NCBI RefSeq assembly: GCF_947500075.1
Contig: NZ_CANMQS010000004.1
Span: forward strand, 434,001 to 498,000
Reading direction: 5' to 3'
Length of the DNA: 64,000 bases
DNA from: an uncultured Sulfitobacter sp.
GTDB lineage: Bacteria; Pseudomonadota; Alphaproteobacteria; Rhodobacterales; Rhodobacteraceae
Below the pieces are notes generated by a model. It saw nothing but the letters and a program-made list of their open reading frames with translations. It made no database searches and had not been told where the DNA came from. Each line of letters starts with the position of its first letter. Position 1 is the stretch's first letter. A program made the position numbers and the translations under genes. Positions 7,520 through 16,215 of this stretch are shown one piece after another.

Positions 7520-9075
7520 GCAAGGACATCCTCATTGGCATTGATGCGGGCACTTCTGTGATCAAGGCGGTTGCCTTTCAGCTTGATGGCACGCGGGCAG
7601 GCATCGCAACACGGCGCAACAGCTACACAACCCTGCCGGGGGGCGGGGTGGAGCAGGACATGCAGCGCACCTGGGCCGACACAGCGTCGGTCTTGGCCGA
7701 TCTGGTGAAGGAGGTGCCCAACCTCAGCAGCCGCGTGATCGGCATTGGTGTGACCGGACAGGGGGACGGGACCTGGCTGATCGATGATGCGGGCGATCCG
7801 GTGCATGACGGCTGGTTGTGGCTGGATGCGCGGGCGGCCGATGAAGCGGCGCAGATTGCCAGCGGACCGGGCAAAGACACGATTTATCAGGCCACGGGAA
7901 CTGGCGTGAACGTCTGCCAGATGCGCAGCCACCTCAAGTGGATGCAAACCCATGCGCCTGACTTGCTGGACCGCGCGGCAACGGCGTTTCATTGCAAGGA
8001 CTGGCTGCATTTCAAACTGACCAATGTGCGCGCCACTGACCCGACCGAAGGGGTCTTCACCTTCGGCGACTTTCGCACGCGGGACTATTCGGGCGCCGTT
8101 CTCGAAGCCTTGGGTCTGGAGAAACAGCGCCATCTTCTCCCGCCCATTCTGGATGGTTCGGCGCAGACCCATCCGCTGTCGGCAGAGGCCTCCGCTGCCA
8201 CGGGCCTGCCTGAAGGGTTGCCCGTTTCCTTGGGTTATGTGGACATTGCCTGCACGGGGCTGGGGGCTGGGCTTTATGATCCACAGGTGCAGGCGGGCGT
8301 CTCGGTGCTGGGCTCCACCGGTGCGCATCTGCGGTTTGTGCGGGATGTCGCAGGCGTCACGCTGAACCCGGAGCGCACGGGCTACACGCTGGCGATGCCC
8401 GGTGGCGCTTTGGCGCAGTTTCAGACCAACATGGCGGCAACGCTGAACATCGACTGGATGCTGGGGCTTGCCGCCGACATGATGCGTGCGCAGGGCATTG
8501 AACCGGCGCGGGATGCCATACTGGCCGGGCTGGATGCGCAGGTGATGGCCGCGCCCGCCGGTGCTGCGATGTACCACCCCTATATCTCTGCGGCGGGAGA
8601 GCGGGGACCCTTCACCGACACATCCGCGCGGGCCAGCTTCACCGGGCTGGATGCGACCACAAGCTGGGGCGGGATGATGCGCGCGGTGTTCGAGAGCCTC
8701 GCCCTTGCAACGCGCGATTGCTACGCCGCAATGGGTCCAATGCCTGCCGAAGTCCGGCTGAGCGGCGGTGGCGCGCGGTCCACTGCGTTGCGACAGATGC
8801 TGGCAGCGGCGCTGGGCGTGCCCGTGCGCACGGTGGCGCAGGAAGAGGCAGGAGCCGCAGGCGCTGTGATGATCGCCGGGATTGCGCTGGGCGTGTTTGA
8901 GGATGCGCAGGCCGCAACAGAGGCTTGGATCAGCCCGCTGTTGCAGGCTCCCGAGCCTCCCGACGCGGCGCTTGCCGACACGTTTGAAACCCTCTTTGAA
9001 GCCTACACCACCACACGCGCGGCCCTGTCCCCCGTCTGGGCGGCGCAGGCGCAGATGCGGGAAAAACTGACATGA
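7516..9075 (+). CDS. FGGY-family kinase, erythritol-kinase (EryA)-like
   Basis: 519-aa FGGY kinase. It begins DILIGIDAGTSVIKAVAF (phosphate-1 loop) and has TGQGDGTWL in the substrate region and RLSGGGARS near the C-terminus. Length and N-terminus resemble what I recall of EryA, which phosphorylates erythritol to L-erythritol-4-phosphate; this is recall, not an alignment. The pairing with a SorC/EryD-like regulator supports a tetritol or pentitol substrate, as does the GlpD/EryB-type dehydrogenase downstream. The gene is translationally coupled on both sides by ATGA overlaps. LsrK-like or xylulokinase-like activity cannot be excluded. Confidence 0.85.
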   Translation: MSKDILIGIDAGTSVIKAVAFQLDGTRAGIATRRNSYTTLPGGGVEQDMQRTWADTASVLADLVKEVPNLSSRVIGIGVTGQGDGTWLIDDAGDPVHDGWLWLDARAADEAAQIASGPGKDTIYQATGTGVNVCQMRSHLKWMQTHAPDLLDRAATAFHCKDWLHFKLTNVRATDPTEGVFTFGDFRTRDYSGAVLEALGLEKQRHLLPPILDGSAQTHPLSAEASAATGLPEGLPVSLGYVDIACTGLGAGLYDPQVQAGVSVLGSTGAHLRFVRDVAGVTLNPERTGYTLAMPGGALAQFQTNMAATLNIDWMLGLAADMMRAQGIEPARDAILAGLDAQVMAAPAGAAMYHPYISAAGERGPFTDTSARASFTGLDATTSWGGMMRAVFESLALATRDCYAAMGPMPAEVRLSGGGARSTALRQMLAAALGVPVRTVAQEEAGAAGAVMIAGIALGVFEDAQAATEAWISPLLQAPEPPDAALADTFETLFEAYTTTRAALSPVWAAQAQMREKLT

Positions 9076-10115
9076 CAACCGAGGTTGCAATCATCGGGGA
9101 CCGCTTCATGCGGTCGGATTTCTTTGTGGACGCTGTGCAGGCGGCATGCGGCGACCGGGTGGCGTGCCGGACCCTTGATCTGGGGTGGCCGGATGAGCCC
9201 ATGGCACACAAGGCCGGGCGTGCTGATCTGGCGGGCCTACACGAATACATGGGCGTGCCAGAGGATGTGATCGCCCACGTGGGCACCGCCCCTGTGTTGG
9301 TGACGCACCTTGCCCCTCTGTCCCGCACCATGTTCGACGCCATGCCCGCGCTGAAGCTGGTTGCTGTCGCGCGGGGTGGGCCGGTCAATATCGACATGAC
9401 AGCCGCCGCCGATCACGGTGTCAAAGTGGTGAACGCACCCGGACGCAATGCCTCTGCCGTGGCGGAATTCACCATCGGGGCCATTCTGGCCGAGACGCGC
9501 AACATCACCCGTGGTCATGATGCGCTGCGGCGTGGGGTCTACCGTGGTGATCTGTACCGCGCGGATATGGCGGGGGATGAACTGTCAGAGATGACCGTGG
9601 GCGTGATCGGTTACGGCGATATCGGCCGCCGGGTGGTGCAGTTGCTGCGCGCTTTTGGCACCCGCGTCCTTGTCACGGATCCTTACGTTGAACTGTCGGC
9701 AGAGCATGCCACCGATCCGGACATCACCCAATGTACCCTGGAGACGCTTTTGACCACGTCTGACGTTGTCTCCCTCCACCCGCGCGTGACCGAAGAGACG
9801 CGCCATTTGATCAACGCGGATGCCATCGCGGCGATGAAACCCGATGCCATTCTGATCAACACTGCGCGTGGCCCGCTGATGGACTATGATGCGCTCTATC
9901 ACGCGTTGAGCGCAGGCCATCTGCGCGGTGCCATGCTGGAGACTTTCGCGGTGGAGCCGACGCCGGCGAACCTGCCCCTGCTTAAACTGCCCAACGTGAC
10001 GCTGACGCCGCATATCGCCGGCGCGTCGCGTACCACCATTCGCATTGCTGCGGCCAAGGTCGCAGCAGAAGTCCAGCGCTGGCTTGACGGCGCGCCACCG
10101 CTTAACCCTTGCTGA
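9072..10115 (+). CDS. D-2-hydroxyacid dehydrogenase (NAD(P)-dependent)
   Basis: 347-aa dehydrogenase of the D-isomer-specific 2-hydroxyacid family. The Rossmann dinucleotide motif GVIGYGDIG is near residue 180, with the catalytic Arg in the NTARGPLMD block, the Glu in the AVEP region and the His in TPHIAGAS. Such enzymes interconvert 2-oxo acids and D-2-hydroxyacids, for example glyoxylate/glycolate or hydroxypyruvate/glycerate. The ATG overlaps the kinase stop and the aldolase follows by 11 bp, so it belongs to the polyol pathway. The substrate is not assigned. A role in C2 products (glycolate/glyoxylate) or in oxidising a sugar acid would suit the neighbours. Confidence 0.85.
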   Translation: MTTEVAIIGDRFMRSDFFVDAVQAACGDRVACRTLDLGWPDEPMAHKAGRADLAGLHEYMGVPEDVIAHVGTAPVLVTHLAPLSRTMFDAMPALKLVAVARGGPVNIDMTAAADHGVKVVNAPGRNASAVAEFTIGAILAETRNITRGHDALRRGVYRGDLYRADMAGDELSEMTVGVIGYGDIGRRVVQLLRAFGTRVLVTDPYVELSAEHATDPDITQCTLETLLTTSDVVSLHPRVTEETRHLINADAIAAMKPDAILINTARGPLMDYDALYHALSAGHLRGAMLETFAVEPTPANLPLLKLPNVTLTPHIAGASRTTIRIAAAKVAAEVQRWLDGAPPLNPC

Positions 10116-10126
10116 CAGGAGCCCCC

Positions 10127-10822
10127 ATGGACAAAGCAGAAAAAGATCTCAGACAGGCGATCATCGACCAATGCAGGTTCATGAATTCCTCTGGGCTTAA
10201 TCAGGGGACATCGGGCAATATCTCGGCCCGTTACAAGGACCGGATGCTGATTTCCCCCTCCGCCACACCCTATGACCAACTGACGCCGGAGATGATCGCG
10301 TCGATGCCCTTTGACGGGGAATACGGATCCTGGGACGGGCCGCTGAAACCCTCCACCGAATGGCGGTTTCACTTTGATATTCTCAAGAACCGCACGGATA
10401 TGACGGCGGTGGTGCATGCCCATCCGACCTATTGCACGGCGCTGGCCATGGCCCGCAAGGAGATCCCCGCCGCACATTACATGATCGCGGTTTTCGGCGG
10501 CTCCCACGTGCGCTGCGCGCCCTTTGCCTGCTATGGCACTGCGGCCCTGTCCGAACTGGCGATTGAGGCGCTGCAAGACCGCACCGCCTGCCTGCTGGCC
10601 AATCACGGCTCCATCGCGATGGGAGAGGATCTGGACAAAGCCATGTGGCGCGCGGTCGAACTGGAGACAATTGCCCGGCAGTATTACCTGTCGCTGTGCA
10701 TCGGTGGTCCTGTGTTGCTGAATGAGGATGAGATCGCCCAGACCATGGCGGGGTTCGGATCCTACGGCGTGCAGGACGACTACAAGGATGTCGCCGCAGG
10801 CACATCCGGCAAGAAGGGCTGA
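10127..10822 (+). CDS. Class II aldolase/adducin-family protein (FucA/AraD-like)
   Basis: 231-aa zinc aldolase. It shows the NQGTSGNISAR substrate loop, the catalytic Glu in PSTEWRFH, the metal-binding pair in HAHPTY and the third His in ANHGSIAMG. Family members are L-fuculose-1-phosphate aldolase (ketose-1-phosphate to DHAP plus an aldehyde) and L-ribulose-5-phosphate epimerase. The start at 10127 follows ACAGGAG. Between a 2-hydroxyacid dehydrogenase and a GlpD-type dehydrogenase, it probably cleaves a ketose phosphate to DHAP and a short aldehyde such as glycolaldehyde. Known erythritol clusters use EryC/H/I isomerases at this step instead. Confidence 0.87.
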   Translation: MDKAEKDLRQAIIDQCRFMNSSGLNQGTSGNISARYKDRMLISPSATPYDQLTPEMIASMPFDGEYGSWDGPLKPSTEWRFHFDILKNRTDMTAVVHAHPTYCTALAMARKEIPAAHYMIAVFGGSHVRCAPFACYGTAALSELAIEALQDRTACLLANHGSIAMGEDLDKAMWRAVELETIARQYYLSLCIGGPVLLNEDEIAQTMAGFGSYGVQDDYKDVAAGTSGKKG

Positions 10823-10825
10823 GTG

Positions 10826-12319
10826 ATGGCAGCGCCTGTTGATCTGCTGGTCATCGGTGGGGGCATCAACGGTGTTGGTGTGGCCCGCGATGCGGCAGGT
10901 CGGGGGCTGTCTGTGGTGCTGGCCGAAAAGGATGATCTGGGGGAGGGGACGTCTTCGCGGTCCGGCAAATACATTCATGGCGGGCTGCGGTATCTGGAGT
11001 ACTACGAATTCCGTCTTGTGCGCGAAGCGCTGATCGAACGCGAGGTTGTGCTGTCCGCCGCACCGCATCTGGCGTGGCCCCTGCGGTTGATGCTGGTGCA
11101 TTCACCTGCGCAGCGGCCCCGATGGCTGATCCGGCTTGGGTTGTTCCTCTATGACCATCTGGGCGGGCGCAAACGCATCCCCGCGACGAAACCCGTGCGG
11201 TTGGACCGCGCCCCCGAAGGGCAGATGGTGCGCGATACCTTTCCCAACGGCTTTGCCTACTACGACGTCTGGGTCGATGACGCGCGGCTGGTGGTGCTGA
11301 ACGCGCTGGATGCCGCACGGCTGGGGGCCGAGGTGCTGACGCGCACGGCCGTCACCTCCGCCCGGCGTGACGGCGATCTGTGGGTCGCGCAGCTGACCCA
11401 GTCTGACGGCACGGCGCGAGAGGTCCATGCCCGCGCTATCGTCAACACCGCTGGGCCGTGGGTGGAGCAGGTGCTGGGCAATGTCGCCGGCGTCAATTCC
11501 ACCAAACGCATCCGGCTGGTCAAAGGCAGCCATATCGTGATGAAGCGCTGGTGGCAGGGCGACCATGGCTATGTCCTGCAAGCGCCTGACAATCGGCTGA
11601 TCTTCGTGAACCCCTATATGGACGATCTGGCGCTGATCGGCACCACCGACATCCCCTTCGAAGGCGCACCGGAAGAGGTGAAGATCGAAGACCATGAGAT
11701 CGACTATCTGCTGGGCATCCTGAACACGCATTTCAAAACCGACCTGACGTCGGGTGATCTGGTCTGGTCCTATTCCGGTGTGCGGCCCTTGTTTGACGAT
11801 GACGCGGCCAAAGGCGCTTCTGCGGTCACGCGGGACTACACGTTTGAGCTGGATGGCGGGCAGCCGGGCCGCGCGCCGATCCTGTCGGCATTTGGTGGCA
11901 AGCTGACCACCTATCGCAAGCTGTCCGAAGCCGCACTGCGCAAGCTGGAGACTACCTTTCCCCAAATGGGCCGACCCTGGACGGCGGACGCGCCTTTGCC
12001 GGGCGGTAATCTGCTGAATGCGGATTTTGACACATGGTTTGCCGGGTTCCAGTCCCGCTGGCCGTGGCTGCCGCCCGATCTGGCCCGTCATTACGCCCGC
12101 TGTTACGGCACCCGAGCCGATGAGATGTTGAAAGGCGCTGAGGCGCTGGAGGATCTCGGCCCCCGTTTCGGCGGGCTTTTCTACACCCGTGAAGCCGAAT
12201 GGCTGCGCGCGCAGGAATGGGCGCAGACCGCTGACGACATGCTGTTGCGCCGCACCAAACATGGCGTTTTGATGAGCGCGGCTGAACAGGCCCAGGTGGC
12301 CAACTGGATCGCCAGCTAA
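10826..12319 (+). CDS. glpD: Glycerol-3-phosphate dehydrogenase (GlpD/EryB family)
   Basis: 497-aa membrane-associated FAD dehydrogenase. DLLVIGGGINGVGVARDAAGRG at the N-terminus binds FAD. GTSSRSGKYIHGGLRYLE and SGVRPL...GGKLTTYRKL are typical of GlpD, and the C-terminal helical domain is present. It would oxidise glycerol-3-phosphate to DHAP, or a tetritol phosphate in the manner of EryB, and reduce quinone. The start is the ATG at 10826 rather than the GTG three bases earlier. It sits between the aldolase and the permease genes. Of the two GlpD-family proteins in the window this one is closer to housekeeping GlpD in length and motifs. Confidence 0.88.
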   Translation: MAAPVDLLVIGGGINGVGVARDAAGRGLSVVLAEKDDLGEGTSSRSGKYIHGGLRYLEYYEFRLVREALIEREVVLSAAPHLAWPLRLMLVHSPAQRPRWLIRLGLFLYDHLGGRKRIPATKPVRLDRAPEGQMVRDTFPNGFAYYDVWVDDARLVVLNALDAARLGAEVLTRTAVTSARRDGDLWVAQLTQSDGTAREVHARAIVNTAGPWVEQVLGNVAGVNSTKRIRLVKGSHIVMKRWWQGDHGYVLQAPDNRLIFVNPYMDDLALIGTTDIPFEGAPEEVKIEDHEIDYLLGILNTHFKTDLTSGDLVWSYSGVRPLFDDDAAKGASAVTRDYTFELDGGQPGRAPILSAFGGKLTTYRKLSEAALRKLETTFPQMGRPWTADAPLPGGNLLNADFDTWFAGFQSRWPWLPPDLARHYARCYGTRADEMLKGAEALEDLGPRFGGLFYTREAEWLRAQEWAQTADDMLLRRTKHGVLMSAAEQAQVANWIAS

Positions 12320-12332
12320 CGGGGGAGGGGCA

Positions 12333-13193
12333 ATGACCAGCGACGCACGCGCATGGCTCTACATCGCGCCGGCGGCTGTATTGCTGCTGTTGGTTGGCGG
12401 CATCCCGCTGGCGATCAACGCCTATCATTCGTTCTTCGATATCTTCTCGCTCGAAAACAAATTCTGGGTGGGGGGCGAATGGTATGTCAGCATCCTGACG
12501 TCAGAGCGGTTCTACGACAGCCTGATGCGCAGCCTGCTGTTCTCAACCGTGGTGATCTGCGTGCAATTCCCGCTGGGGCTGTTGATTGCCCTGTCCCTGC
12601 CGCGCGGCGGCTGGGTGCGGTCGCTGGGGCTGATCCTGTTGGCCGTGCCCTTGGTGGTGCCCTGGAACATGATCCCCGCCATCTGGCTGAGCCTGATCAA
12701 CCCTGAGACAGGGGCCATCGGTCAGCTGATCACCGCCTTCGACATCCCCTTTGATTACAAGTTCAACCCGGTGCACACATGGCTCCTGCTGGTGGTGATG
12801 GATACCTGGCATTGGGTCGGGCTGGTGGCGATCCTTGCGTGCTCTGGCCTTGCAGGCATCGCGCCTGCCTACTACCAGGCCGCCGCCATCGACCGTGCCA
12901 GCCGCTGGCAGGTGTTCCGGTTCATTGAATTGCCCAAACTCACGGGGGCCCTGACCATGGCGCTGCTGCTGCGGTTCATGGACAGTTTCATGATCTACAC
13001 CGAAGCCTTCGGCATCAATGCAGGCGGGCCAAGCGGGGCGACCACCTTCCTGTCCCTTGATCTGGGGGAAGAGATCAAGGCCTTCAACTACGGTCCCGCT
13101 GCTGCCCGGTCGGTGATCTATTTCGCCATCACGCTGCTGATCGTGCACGCCTTCTGGCGGTTGCTCTCCGCCCGGCGCGAGGACGCGGGATGA
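12333..13193 (+). CDS. ABC transporter permease, sugar/polyol type (UgpA/MalF-like)
   Basis: 286-aa inner-membrane permease with six predicted transmembrane segments. The EAA coupling loop reads YYQAAAIDRASRWQVFRFIELP, where contact with an ABC ATPase is made. A strong GGGGGAGGGG site precedes the ATG. It is the first of two permeases at the end of the polyol operon. No ATPase accompanies them on this strand, so I infer that they pair with the divergent ATPases at 1-2156. No periplasmic binding protein is present in the window. Confidence 0.9.
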   Translation: MTSDARAWLYIAPAAVLLLLVGGIPLAINAYHSFFDIFSLENKFWVGGEWYVSILTSERFYDSLMRSLLFSTVVICVQFPLGLLIALSLPRGGWVRSLGLILLAVPLVVPWNMIPAIWLSLINPETGAIGQLITAFDIPFDYKFNPVHTWLLLVVMDTWHWVGLVAILACSGLAGIAPAYYQAAAIDRASRWQVFRFIELPKLTGALTMALLLRFMDSFMIYTEAFGINAGGPSGATTFLSLDLGEEIKAFNYGPAAARSVIYFAITLLIVHAFWRLLSARREDAG

Positions 13194-13984
13194 CCCTCAA
13201 GCGCATCTTGGGGACCTTTGGATTTCTGGCGCTGACGGTGTTTATCCTGCTGCCGCTGGTGCAGGTGATCGTGCTGAGCTTTCTGTCTACGCTGCACCAT
13301 GAGACGGCTCCCAAAGGCAGCCTGACGCTGCTGAACTACGCCAACATCTTCCGCACGGACCGGCTGGTGGCGTCGTTCCTCAACTCCACCATCTACGTCT
13401 CTCTCAACGTGGCCCTCACGCTGATCGTCGCCTTGCCTGCCGCCTATGCCTTCGCCCGGTTCCCGTTCCGTGGCGCCCGTGCGACGTTCTTTGCGCTGCT
13501 GGCCTTTCGCGTCACGCCACCTGTGGTGCTGTCGCTGCCGGCCTTCCTGCTTTTTGCGCAGATCGACATGCTGAACACCCCCGTCGGCGTGGCACTGGCC
13601 CATTGCGTGTTCAACGTGCCGATTGCCATCTGGATACTCGAAAGTTTCATCAGGGGCGTGCCGAAAGAGCTGGACGAAACAGCCTTCCTTGATGGGTATT
13701 CCACGCCCGGTTTCATCATCAAACACCTGATCCCGGTGATTGCGCCGGGCATCGGCGCGGCGGCTTTCTTCTGCTTCATGTTCTCCTGGGTAGAAGTCGT
13801 CTTTGCCCGCACGCTGACCATCACCGATGGCAAACCGATCACCACAGCCATCTCCAGCCTCTTTGGGTTTCAGACCGACATCGGGCTGGTCATGGCCATG
13901 ACCAGCCTGTCGCTGGTACCGGGGCTGGTGATGATCTGGTTTGTCCGCAACCACCTGTCGCGGGGGTTCACGGTGCGGGTCTGA
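13190..13984 (+). CDS. ABC transporter permease, sugar/polyol type (UgpE/MalG-like)
   Basis: 264-aa inner-membrane permease with six predicted segments. The EAA loop is ELDETAFLDGYSTPGFIIKH, near residue 160. The ATG overlaps the stop of the first permease (ATGA), as is usual for obligate permease heterodimers. It is the last gene of the polyol operon and ends 25 bp before the convergent bhcD. Confidence 0.9.
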   Translation: MTLKRILGTFGFLALTVFILLPLVQVIVLSFLSTLHHETAPKGSLTLLNYANIFRTDRLVASFLNSTIYVSLNVALTLIVALPAAYAFARFPFRGARATFFALLAFRVTPPVVLSLPAFLLFAQIDMLNTPVGVALAHCVFNVPIAIWILESFIRGVPKELDETAFLDGYSTPGFIIKHLIPVIAPGIGAAAFFCFMFSWVEVVFARTLTITDGKPITTAISSLFGFQTDIGLVMAMTSLSLVPGLVMIWFVRNHLSRGFTVRV

Positions 13985-14009
13985 AGGGAGGCGCAGAGGG
14001 GCGGGTGCT

Positions 14010-14975
14010 TCAGAAATCCACTTCAATCGCCTTGCCGGTTTCGATGGCCAGATCGACCACAGCAGACGCAACGGCGAGGTCTTGCAGACCCACACCTGTG
14101 CCATCAAACAACGTGATCTGATCGGCAGAGGTCCGACCCGGATGGGTGCCGTTGATGACAGCGCCCAGTTGCGCCACATCCGTCTCCTTGATCAGCCCGG
14201 CGGCAATGGCGTGTTGCGCTTCGCCGATGGAGATGGATTGCGCGACTTCATCGGTGAACACAGTTGCGCGAACCAGCAGTTCGGCCTCGACCTCTTGCTT
14301 GCCTTTGGTGTCGGTGCCCATGCAGGCGATGTGGGTGCCGGGGGAGACATGGTCAGCCATCAACGACGGCGCAAAGGCGGAGGTGATTGAGATGATCACG
14401 TCTGCCTCTACCATGCCGGGCAGGTCGACAGCCTCAAACGGCAGGCCAGCCTCTGTTGCGACTTTCTCAATGTTGGGCAGCATGTCAGGGTGATAGTTCC
14501 AGCCGATCACCTTTTCGAAATCGCGCTGCTCCAAAGCGGCGCTCAGTTGGAAGGTGGCCTGGTGGCCGGCACCGATCATGCCGATGACCTTGGCGTCGTC
14601 ACGCGCGAGGTGTTTGATGGAAACCGACGAGGCCGCAGCGGTGCGCAGGGCGGTCAGAAGGTTGCCACCCACCATGGCTTTGACCATGCCGGTGTCGGGA
14701 TCAAACAGGAACACGGTGGACTGGTGATTGATCAGGCCACGCTTTTCGAGGTTGTTTGGCCAGTACCCCCCGGCCTTGAGACCCAAGGTCAGCCCCGCCT
14801 GATCGAACCCGCCTTTGAAGCCATACAGCGCATCTTCGTGGCCAATGGCTTCGCGGATGACGGGGAAGTTGTAGGCGTCTCCGGCGGCCATGGCGGCAAA
14901 GACCTTTTCGACCGCGTCAAAGGAGGCTTCACGGGTGATCAGGTCAGCGATTTCGCGTTCGGGGACGATGTACAT
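14010..14975 (-). CDS. bhcD: Iminosuccinate reductase (BhcD), ornithine cyclodeaminase family
   Basis: 321-aa NAD(P)H-binding protein of the ornithine cyclodeaminase/mu-crystallin family. It has the Rossmann motif GMIGAGHQA in the middle and the family block GGNLLTALRTAAASS before it. As last gene of the bhcA-B-C-D order it is assigned to reduction of iminosuccinate to aspartate, the step that regenerates the amino donor of the beta-hydroxyaspartate cycle. The ATG at 14975 begins MYIVPEREI; a longer upstream frame has no family similarity. The order and the divergent IclR gene match the cluster characterised in Paracoccus denitrificans. Confidence 0.93.
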   Translation of the reverse strand: MYIVPEREIADLITREASFDAVEKVFAAMAAGDAYNFPVIREAIGHEDALYGFKGGFDQAGLTLGLKAGGYWPNNLEKRGLINHQSTVFLFDPDTGMVKAMVGGNLLTALRTAAASSVSIKHLARDDAKVIGMIGAGHQATFQLSAALEQRDFEKVIGWNYHPDMLPNIEKVATEAGLPFEAVDLPGMVEADVIISITSAFAPSLMADHVSPGTHIACMGTDTKGKQEVEAELLVRATVFTDEVAQSISIGEAQHAIAAGLIKETDVAQLGAVINGTHPGRTSADQITLFDGTGVGLQDLAVASAVVDLAIETGKAIEVDF

Positions 14976-15037
14976 TTTGGGATTCCGATGTGGTGTTTGG
15001 AGGGAAGGGTGCGCGTGTACCGCGCACCACGTTGATT

Positions 15038-16201
15038 TTAATACGCTTTGCCGCGGGCGGACACAGGCCACAACGTCTCAACCTTGCCGCCGCGCACGCC
15101 GACGTACCAATCGTGCACATTGGCGGTGGGGTCACAGTGACCGGGCACCAGCTTGAGCTTGTCGTTGACCTTCAGCACCCCTTCGGGGTCCATGACCACA
15201 CCATGCTCATCCGAGCATTTGACGTATTCCACATCCGTGCGCCCAAAGATCACCGGCAGACCGCTGTCGATGGATTGCGCCTTGAGGCCCGCATCCACAA
15301 TCGCCTTGTCCGCCTTGGCGTGGGACATCACGGAGGTCAACAGGAAGAACGCGTTCTCCCACTCGCCCTGATCAATCCGCTTGCCGTCCTTGTCGAGGAT
15401 GCGGCCATAATCCGCGTCCATGAAGGCGTAGGAGCCACACTGCAGCTCATTGAACACGCCGGAGTTGCTTTCAAAGTAATAGGAGCCCGTGCCGCCGCCG
15501 CCGACGATGTCGCATTCAATGCCGTCTGCTGCCAGCGTGTCCACCGCGTCACGCACCATGGCGATGGCGATGTCGATCTTGGCTTTGCGGTCCTCATAGC
15601 TGTCCATGTGCTGCATCGCGCCCTGATAGGCTTGCAGACCGGCGAACTTGAGACCTTCAGCGGCGTCGATGGCTTTGGCGATCTCGACCACCTCGGGCGT
15701 GGTGGTCACACCGCAACGGCCCGCGCCGCAGTCGATCTCCACCAGACATTCGATCTGGGTGCCGTGCTTTTGCGCAGCAGCTGACAGATCCGCCACATTG
15801 GCCACGTCATCCACACAGCAGATCGTCCGCGCGCCCAGCTTGGGCATCCGCGCCAGACGGTCGATTTTCTCGGGCTGACGCACCTGATTGGAGACCAGAA
15901 CGTCCTTGATGCCGCCACGGGCGAACACCTCCGCTTCAGACACCTTCTGGCAGCACACGCCGCAGGCACCGCCCAACTCAACCTGCAGCTTGGCCACGTC
16001 GACGGACTTGTGCATCTTGCCATGCACCCGGTGGCGCATGCCGTGGGCCTTGGCGTAATCGCCCATCTTCTTGATGTTGCGCTCCAGCGCGTCCAGATCG
16101 AGCACGAGGGAAGGTGTCTGGATATCCGCTTCGTCCATGCCGGGCAGGGCAGGGACGTCGAAACCGACTTCGAGACCTTCAAATTTTGACTGTACGTTCA
16201 T
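15038..16201 (-). CDS. bhcC: beta-Hydroxyaspartate aldolase (BhcC)
   Basis: 387-aa PLP enzyme of the D-threonine aldolase / D-serine dehydratase (alanine-racemase fold) family. The PLP lysine is K62 in HRVHGKMHK, and PGHCDPT near the C-terminus is the metal-binding His/Cys motif. In the cycle it condenses glycine and glyoxylate to (2R,3S)-beta-hydroxyaspartate. The start at 16201 follows AAGGGAG; an upstream in-frame start at 16228 lies inside the spacer from bhcB. It is encoded between bhcB (14 bp upstream) and bhcD (62 bp downstream). Confidence 0.94.
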   Translation of the reverse strand: MNVQSKFEGLEVGFDVPALPGMDEADIQTPSLVLDLDALERNIKKMGDYAKAHGMRHRVHGKMHKSVDVAKLQVELGGACGVCCQKVSEAEVFARGGIKDVLVSNQVRQPEKIDRLARMPKLGARTICCVDDVANVADLSAAAQKHGTQIECLVEIDCGAGRCGVTTTPEVVEIAKAIDAAEGLKFAGLQAYQGAMQHMDSYEDRKAKIDIAIAMVRDAVDTLAADGIECDIVGGGGTGSYYFESNSGVFNELQCGSYAFMDADYGRILDKDGKRIDQGEWENAFFLLTSVMSHAKADKAIVDAGLKAQSIDSGLPVIFGRTDVEYVKCSDEHGVVMDPEGVLKVNDKLKLVPGHCDPTANVHDWYVGVRGGKVETLWPVSARGKAY

Positions 16202-16215
16202 GGTCTTATCTCCCT

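Noticed and set aside
7216-9090. Long open frame antisense to the SorC and kinase genes (minus strand)
   Set aside because: It mirrors codon-position GC bias of the coding strand, is rich in Arg/His/Gly/Pro without any domain, and has no ribosome site; the plus-strand genes have clear family motifs.
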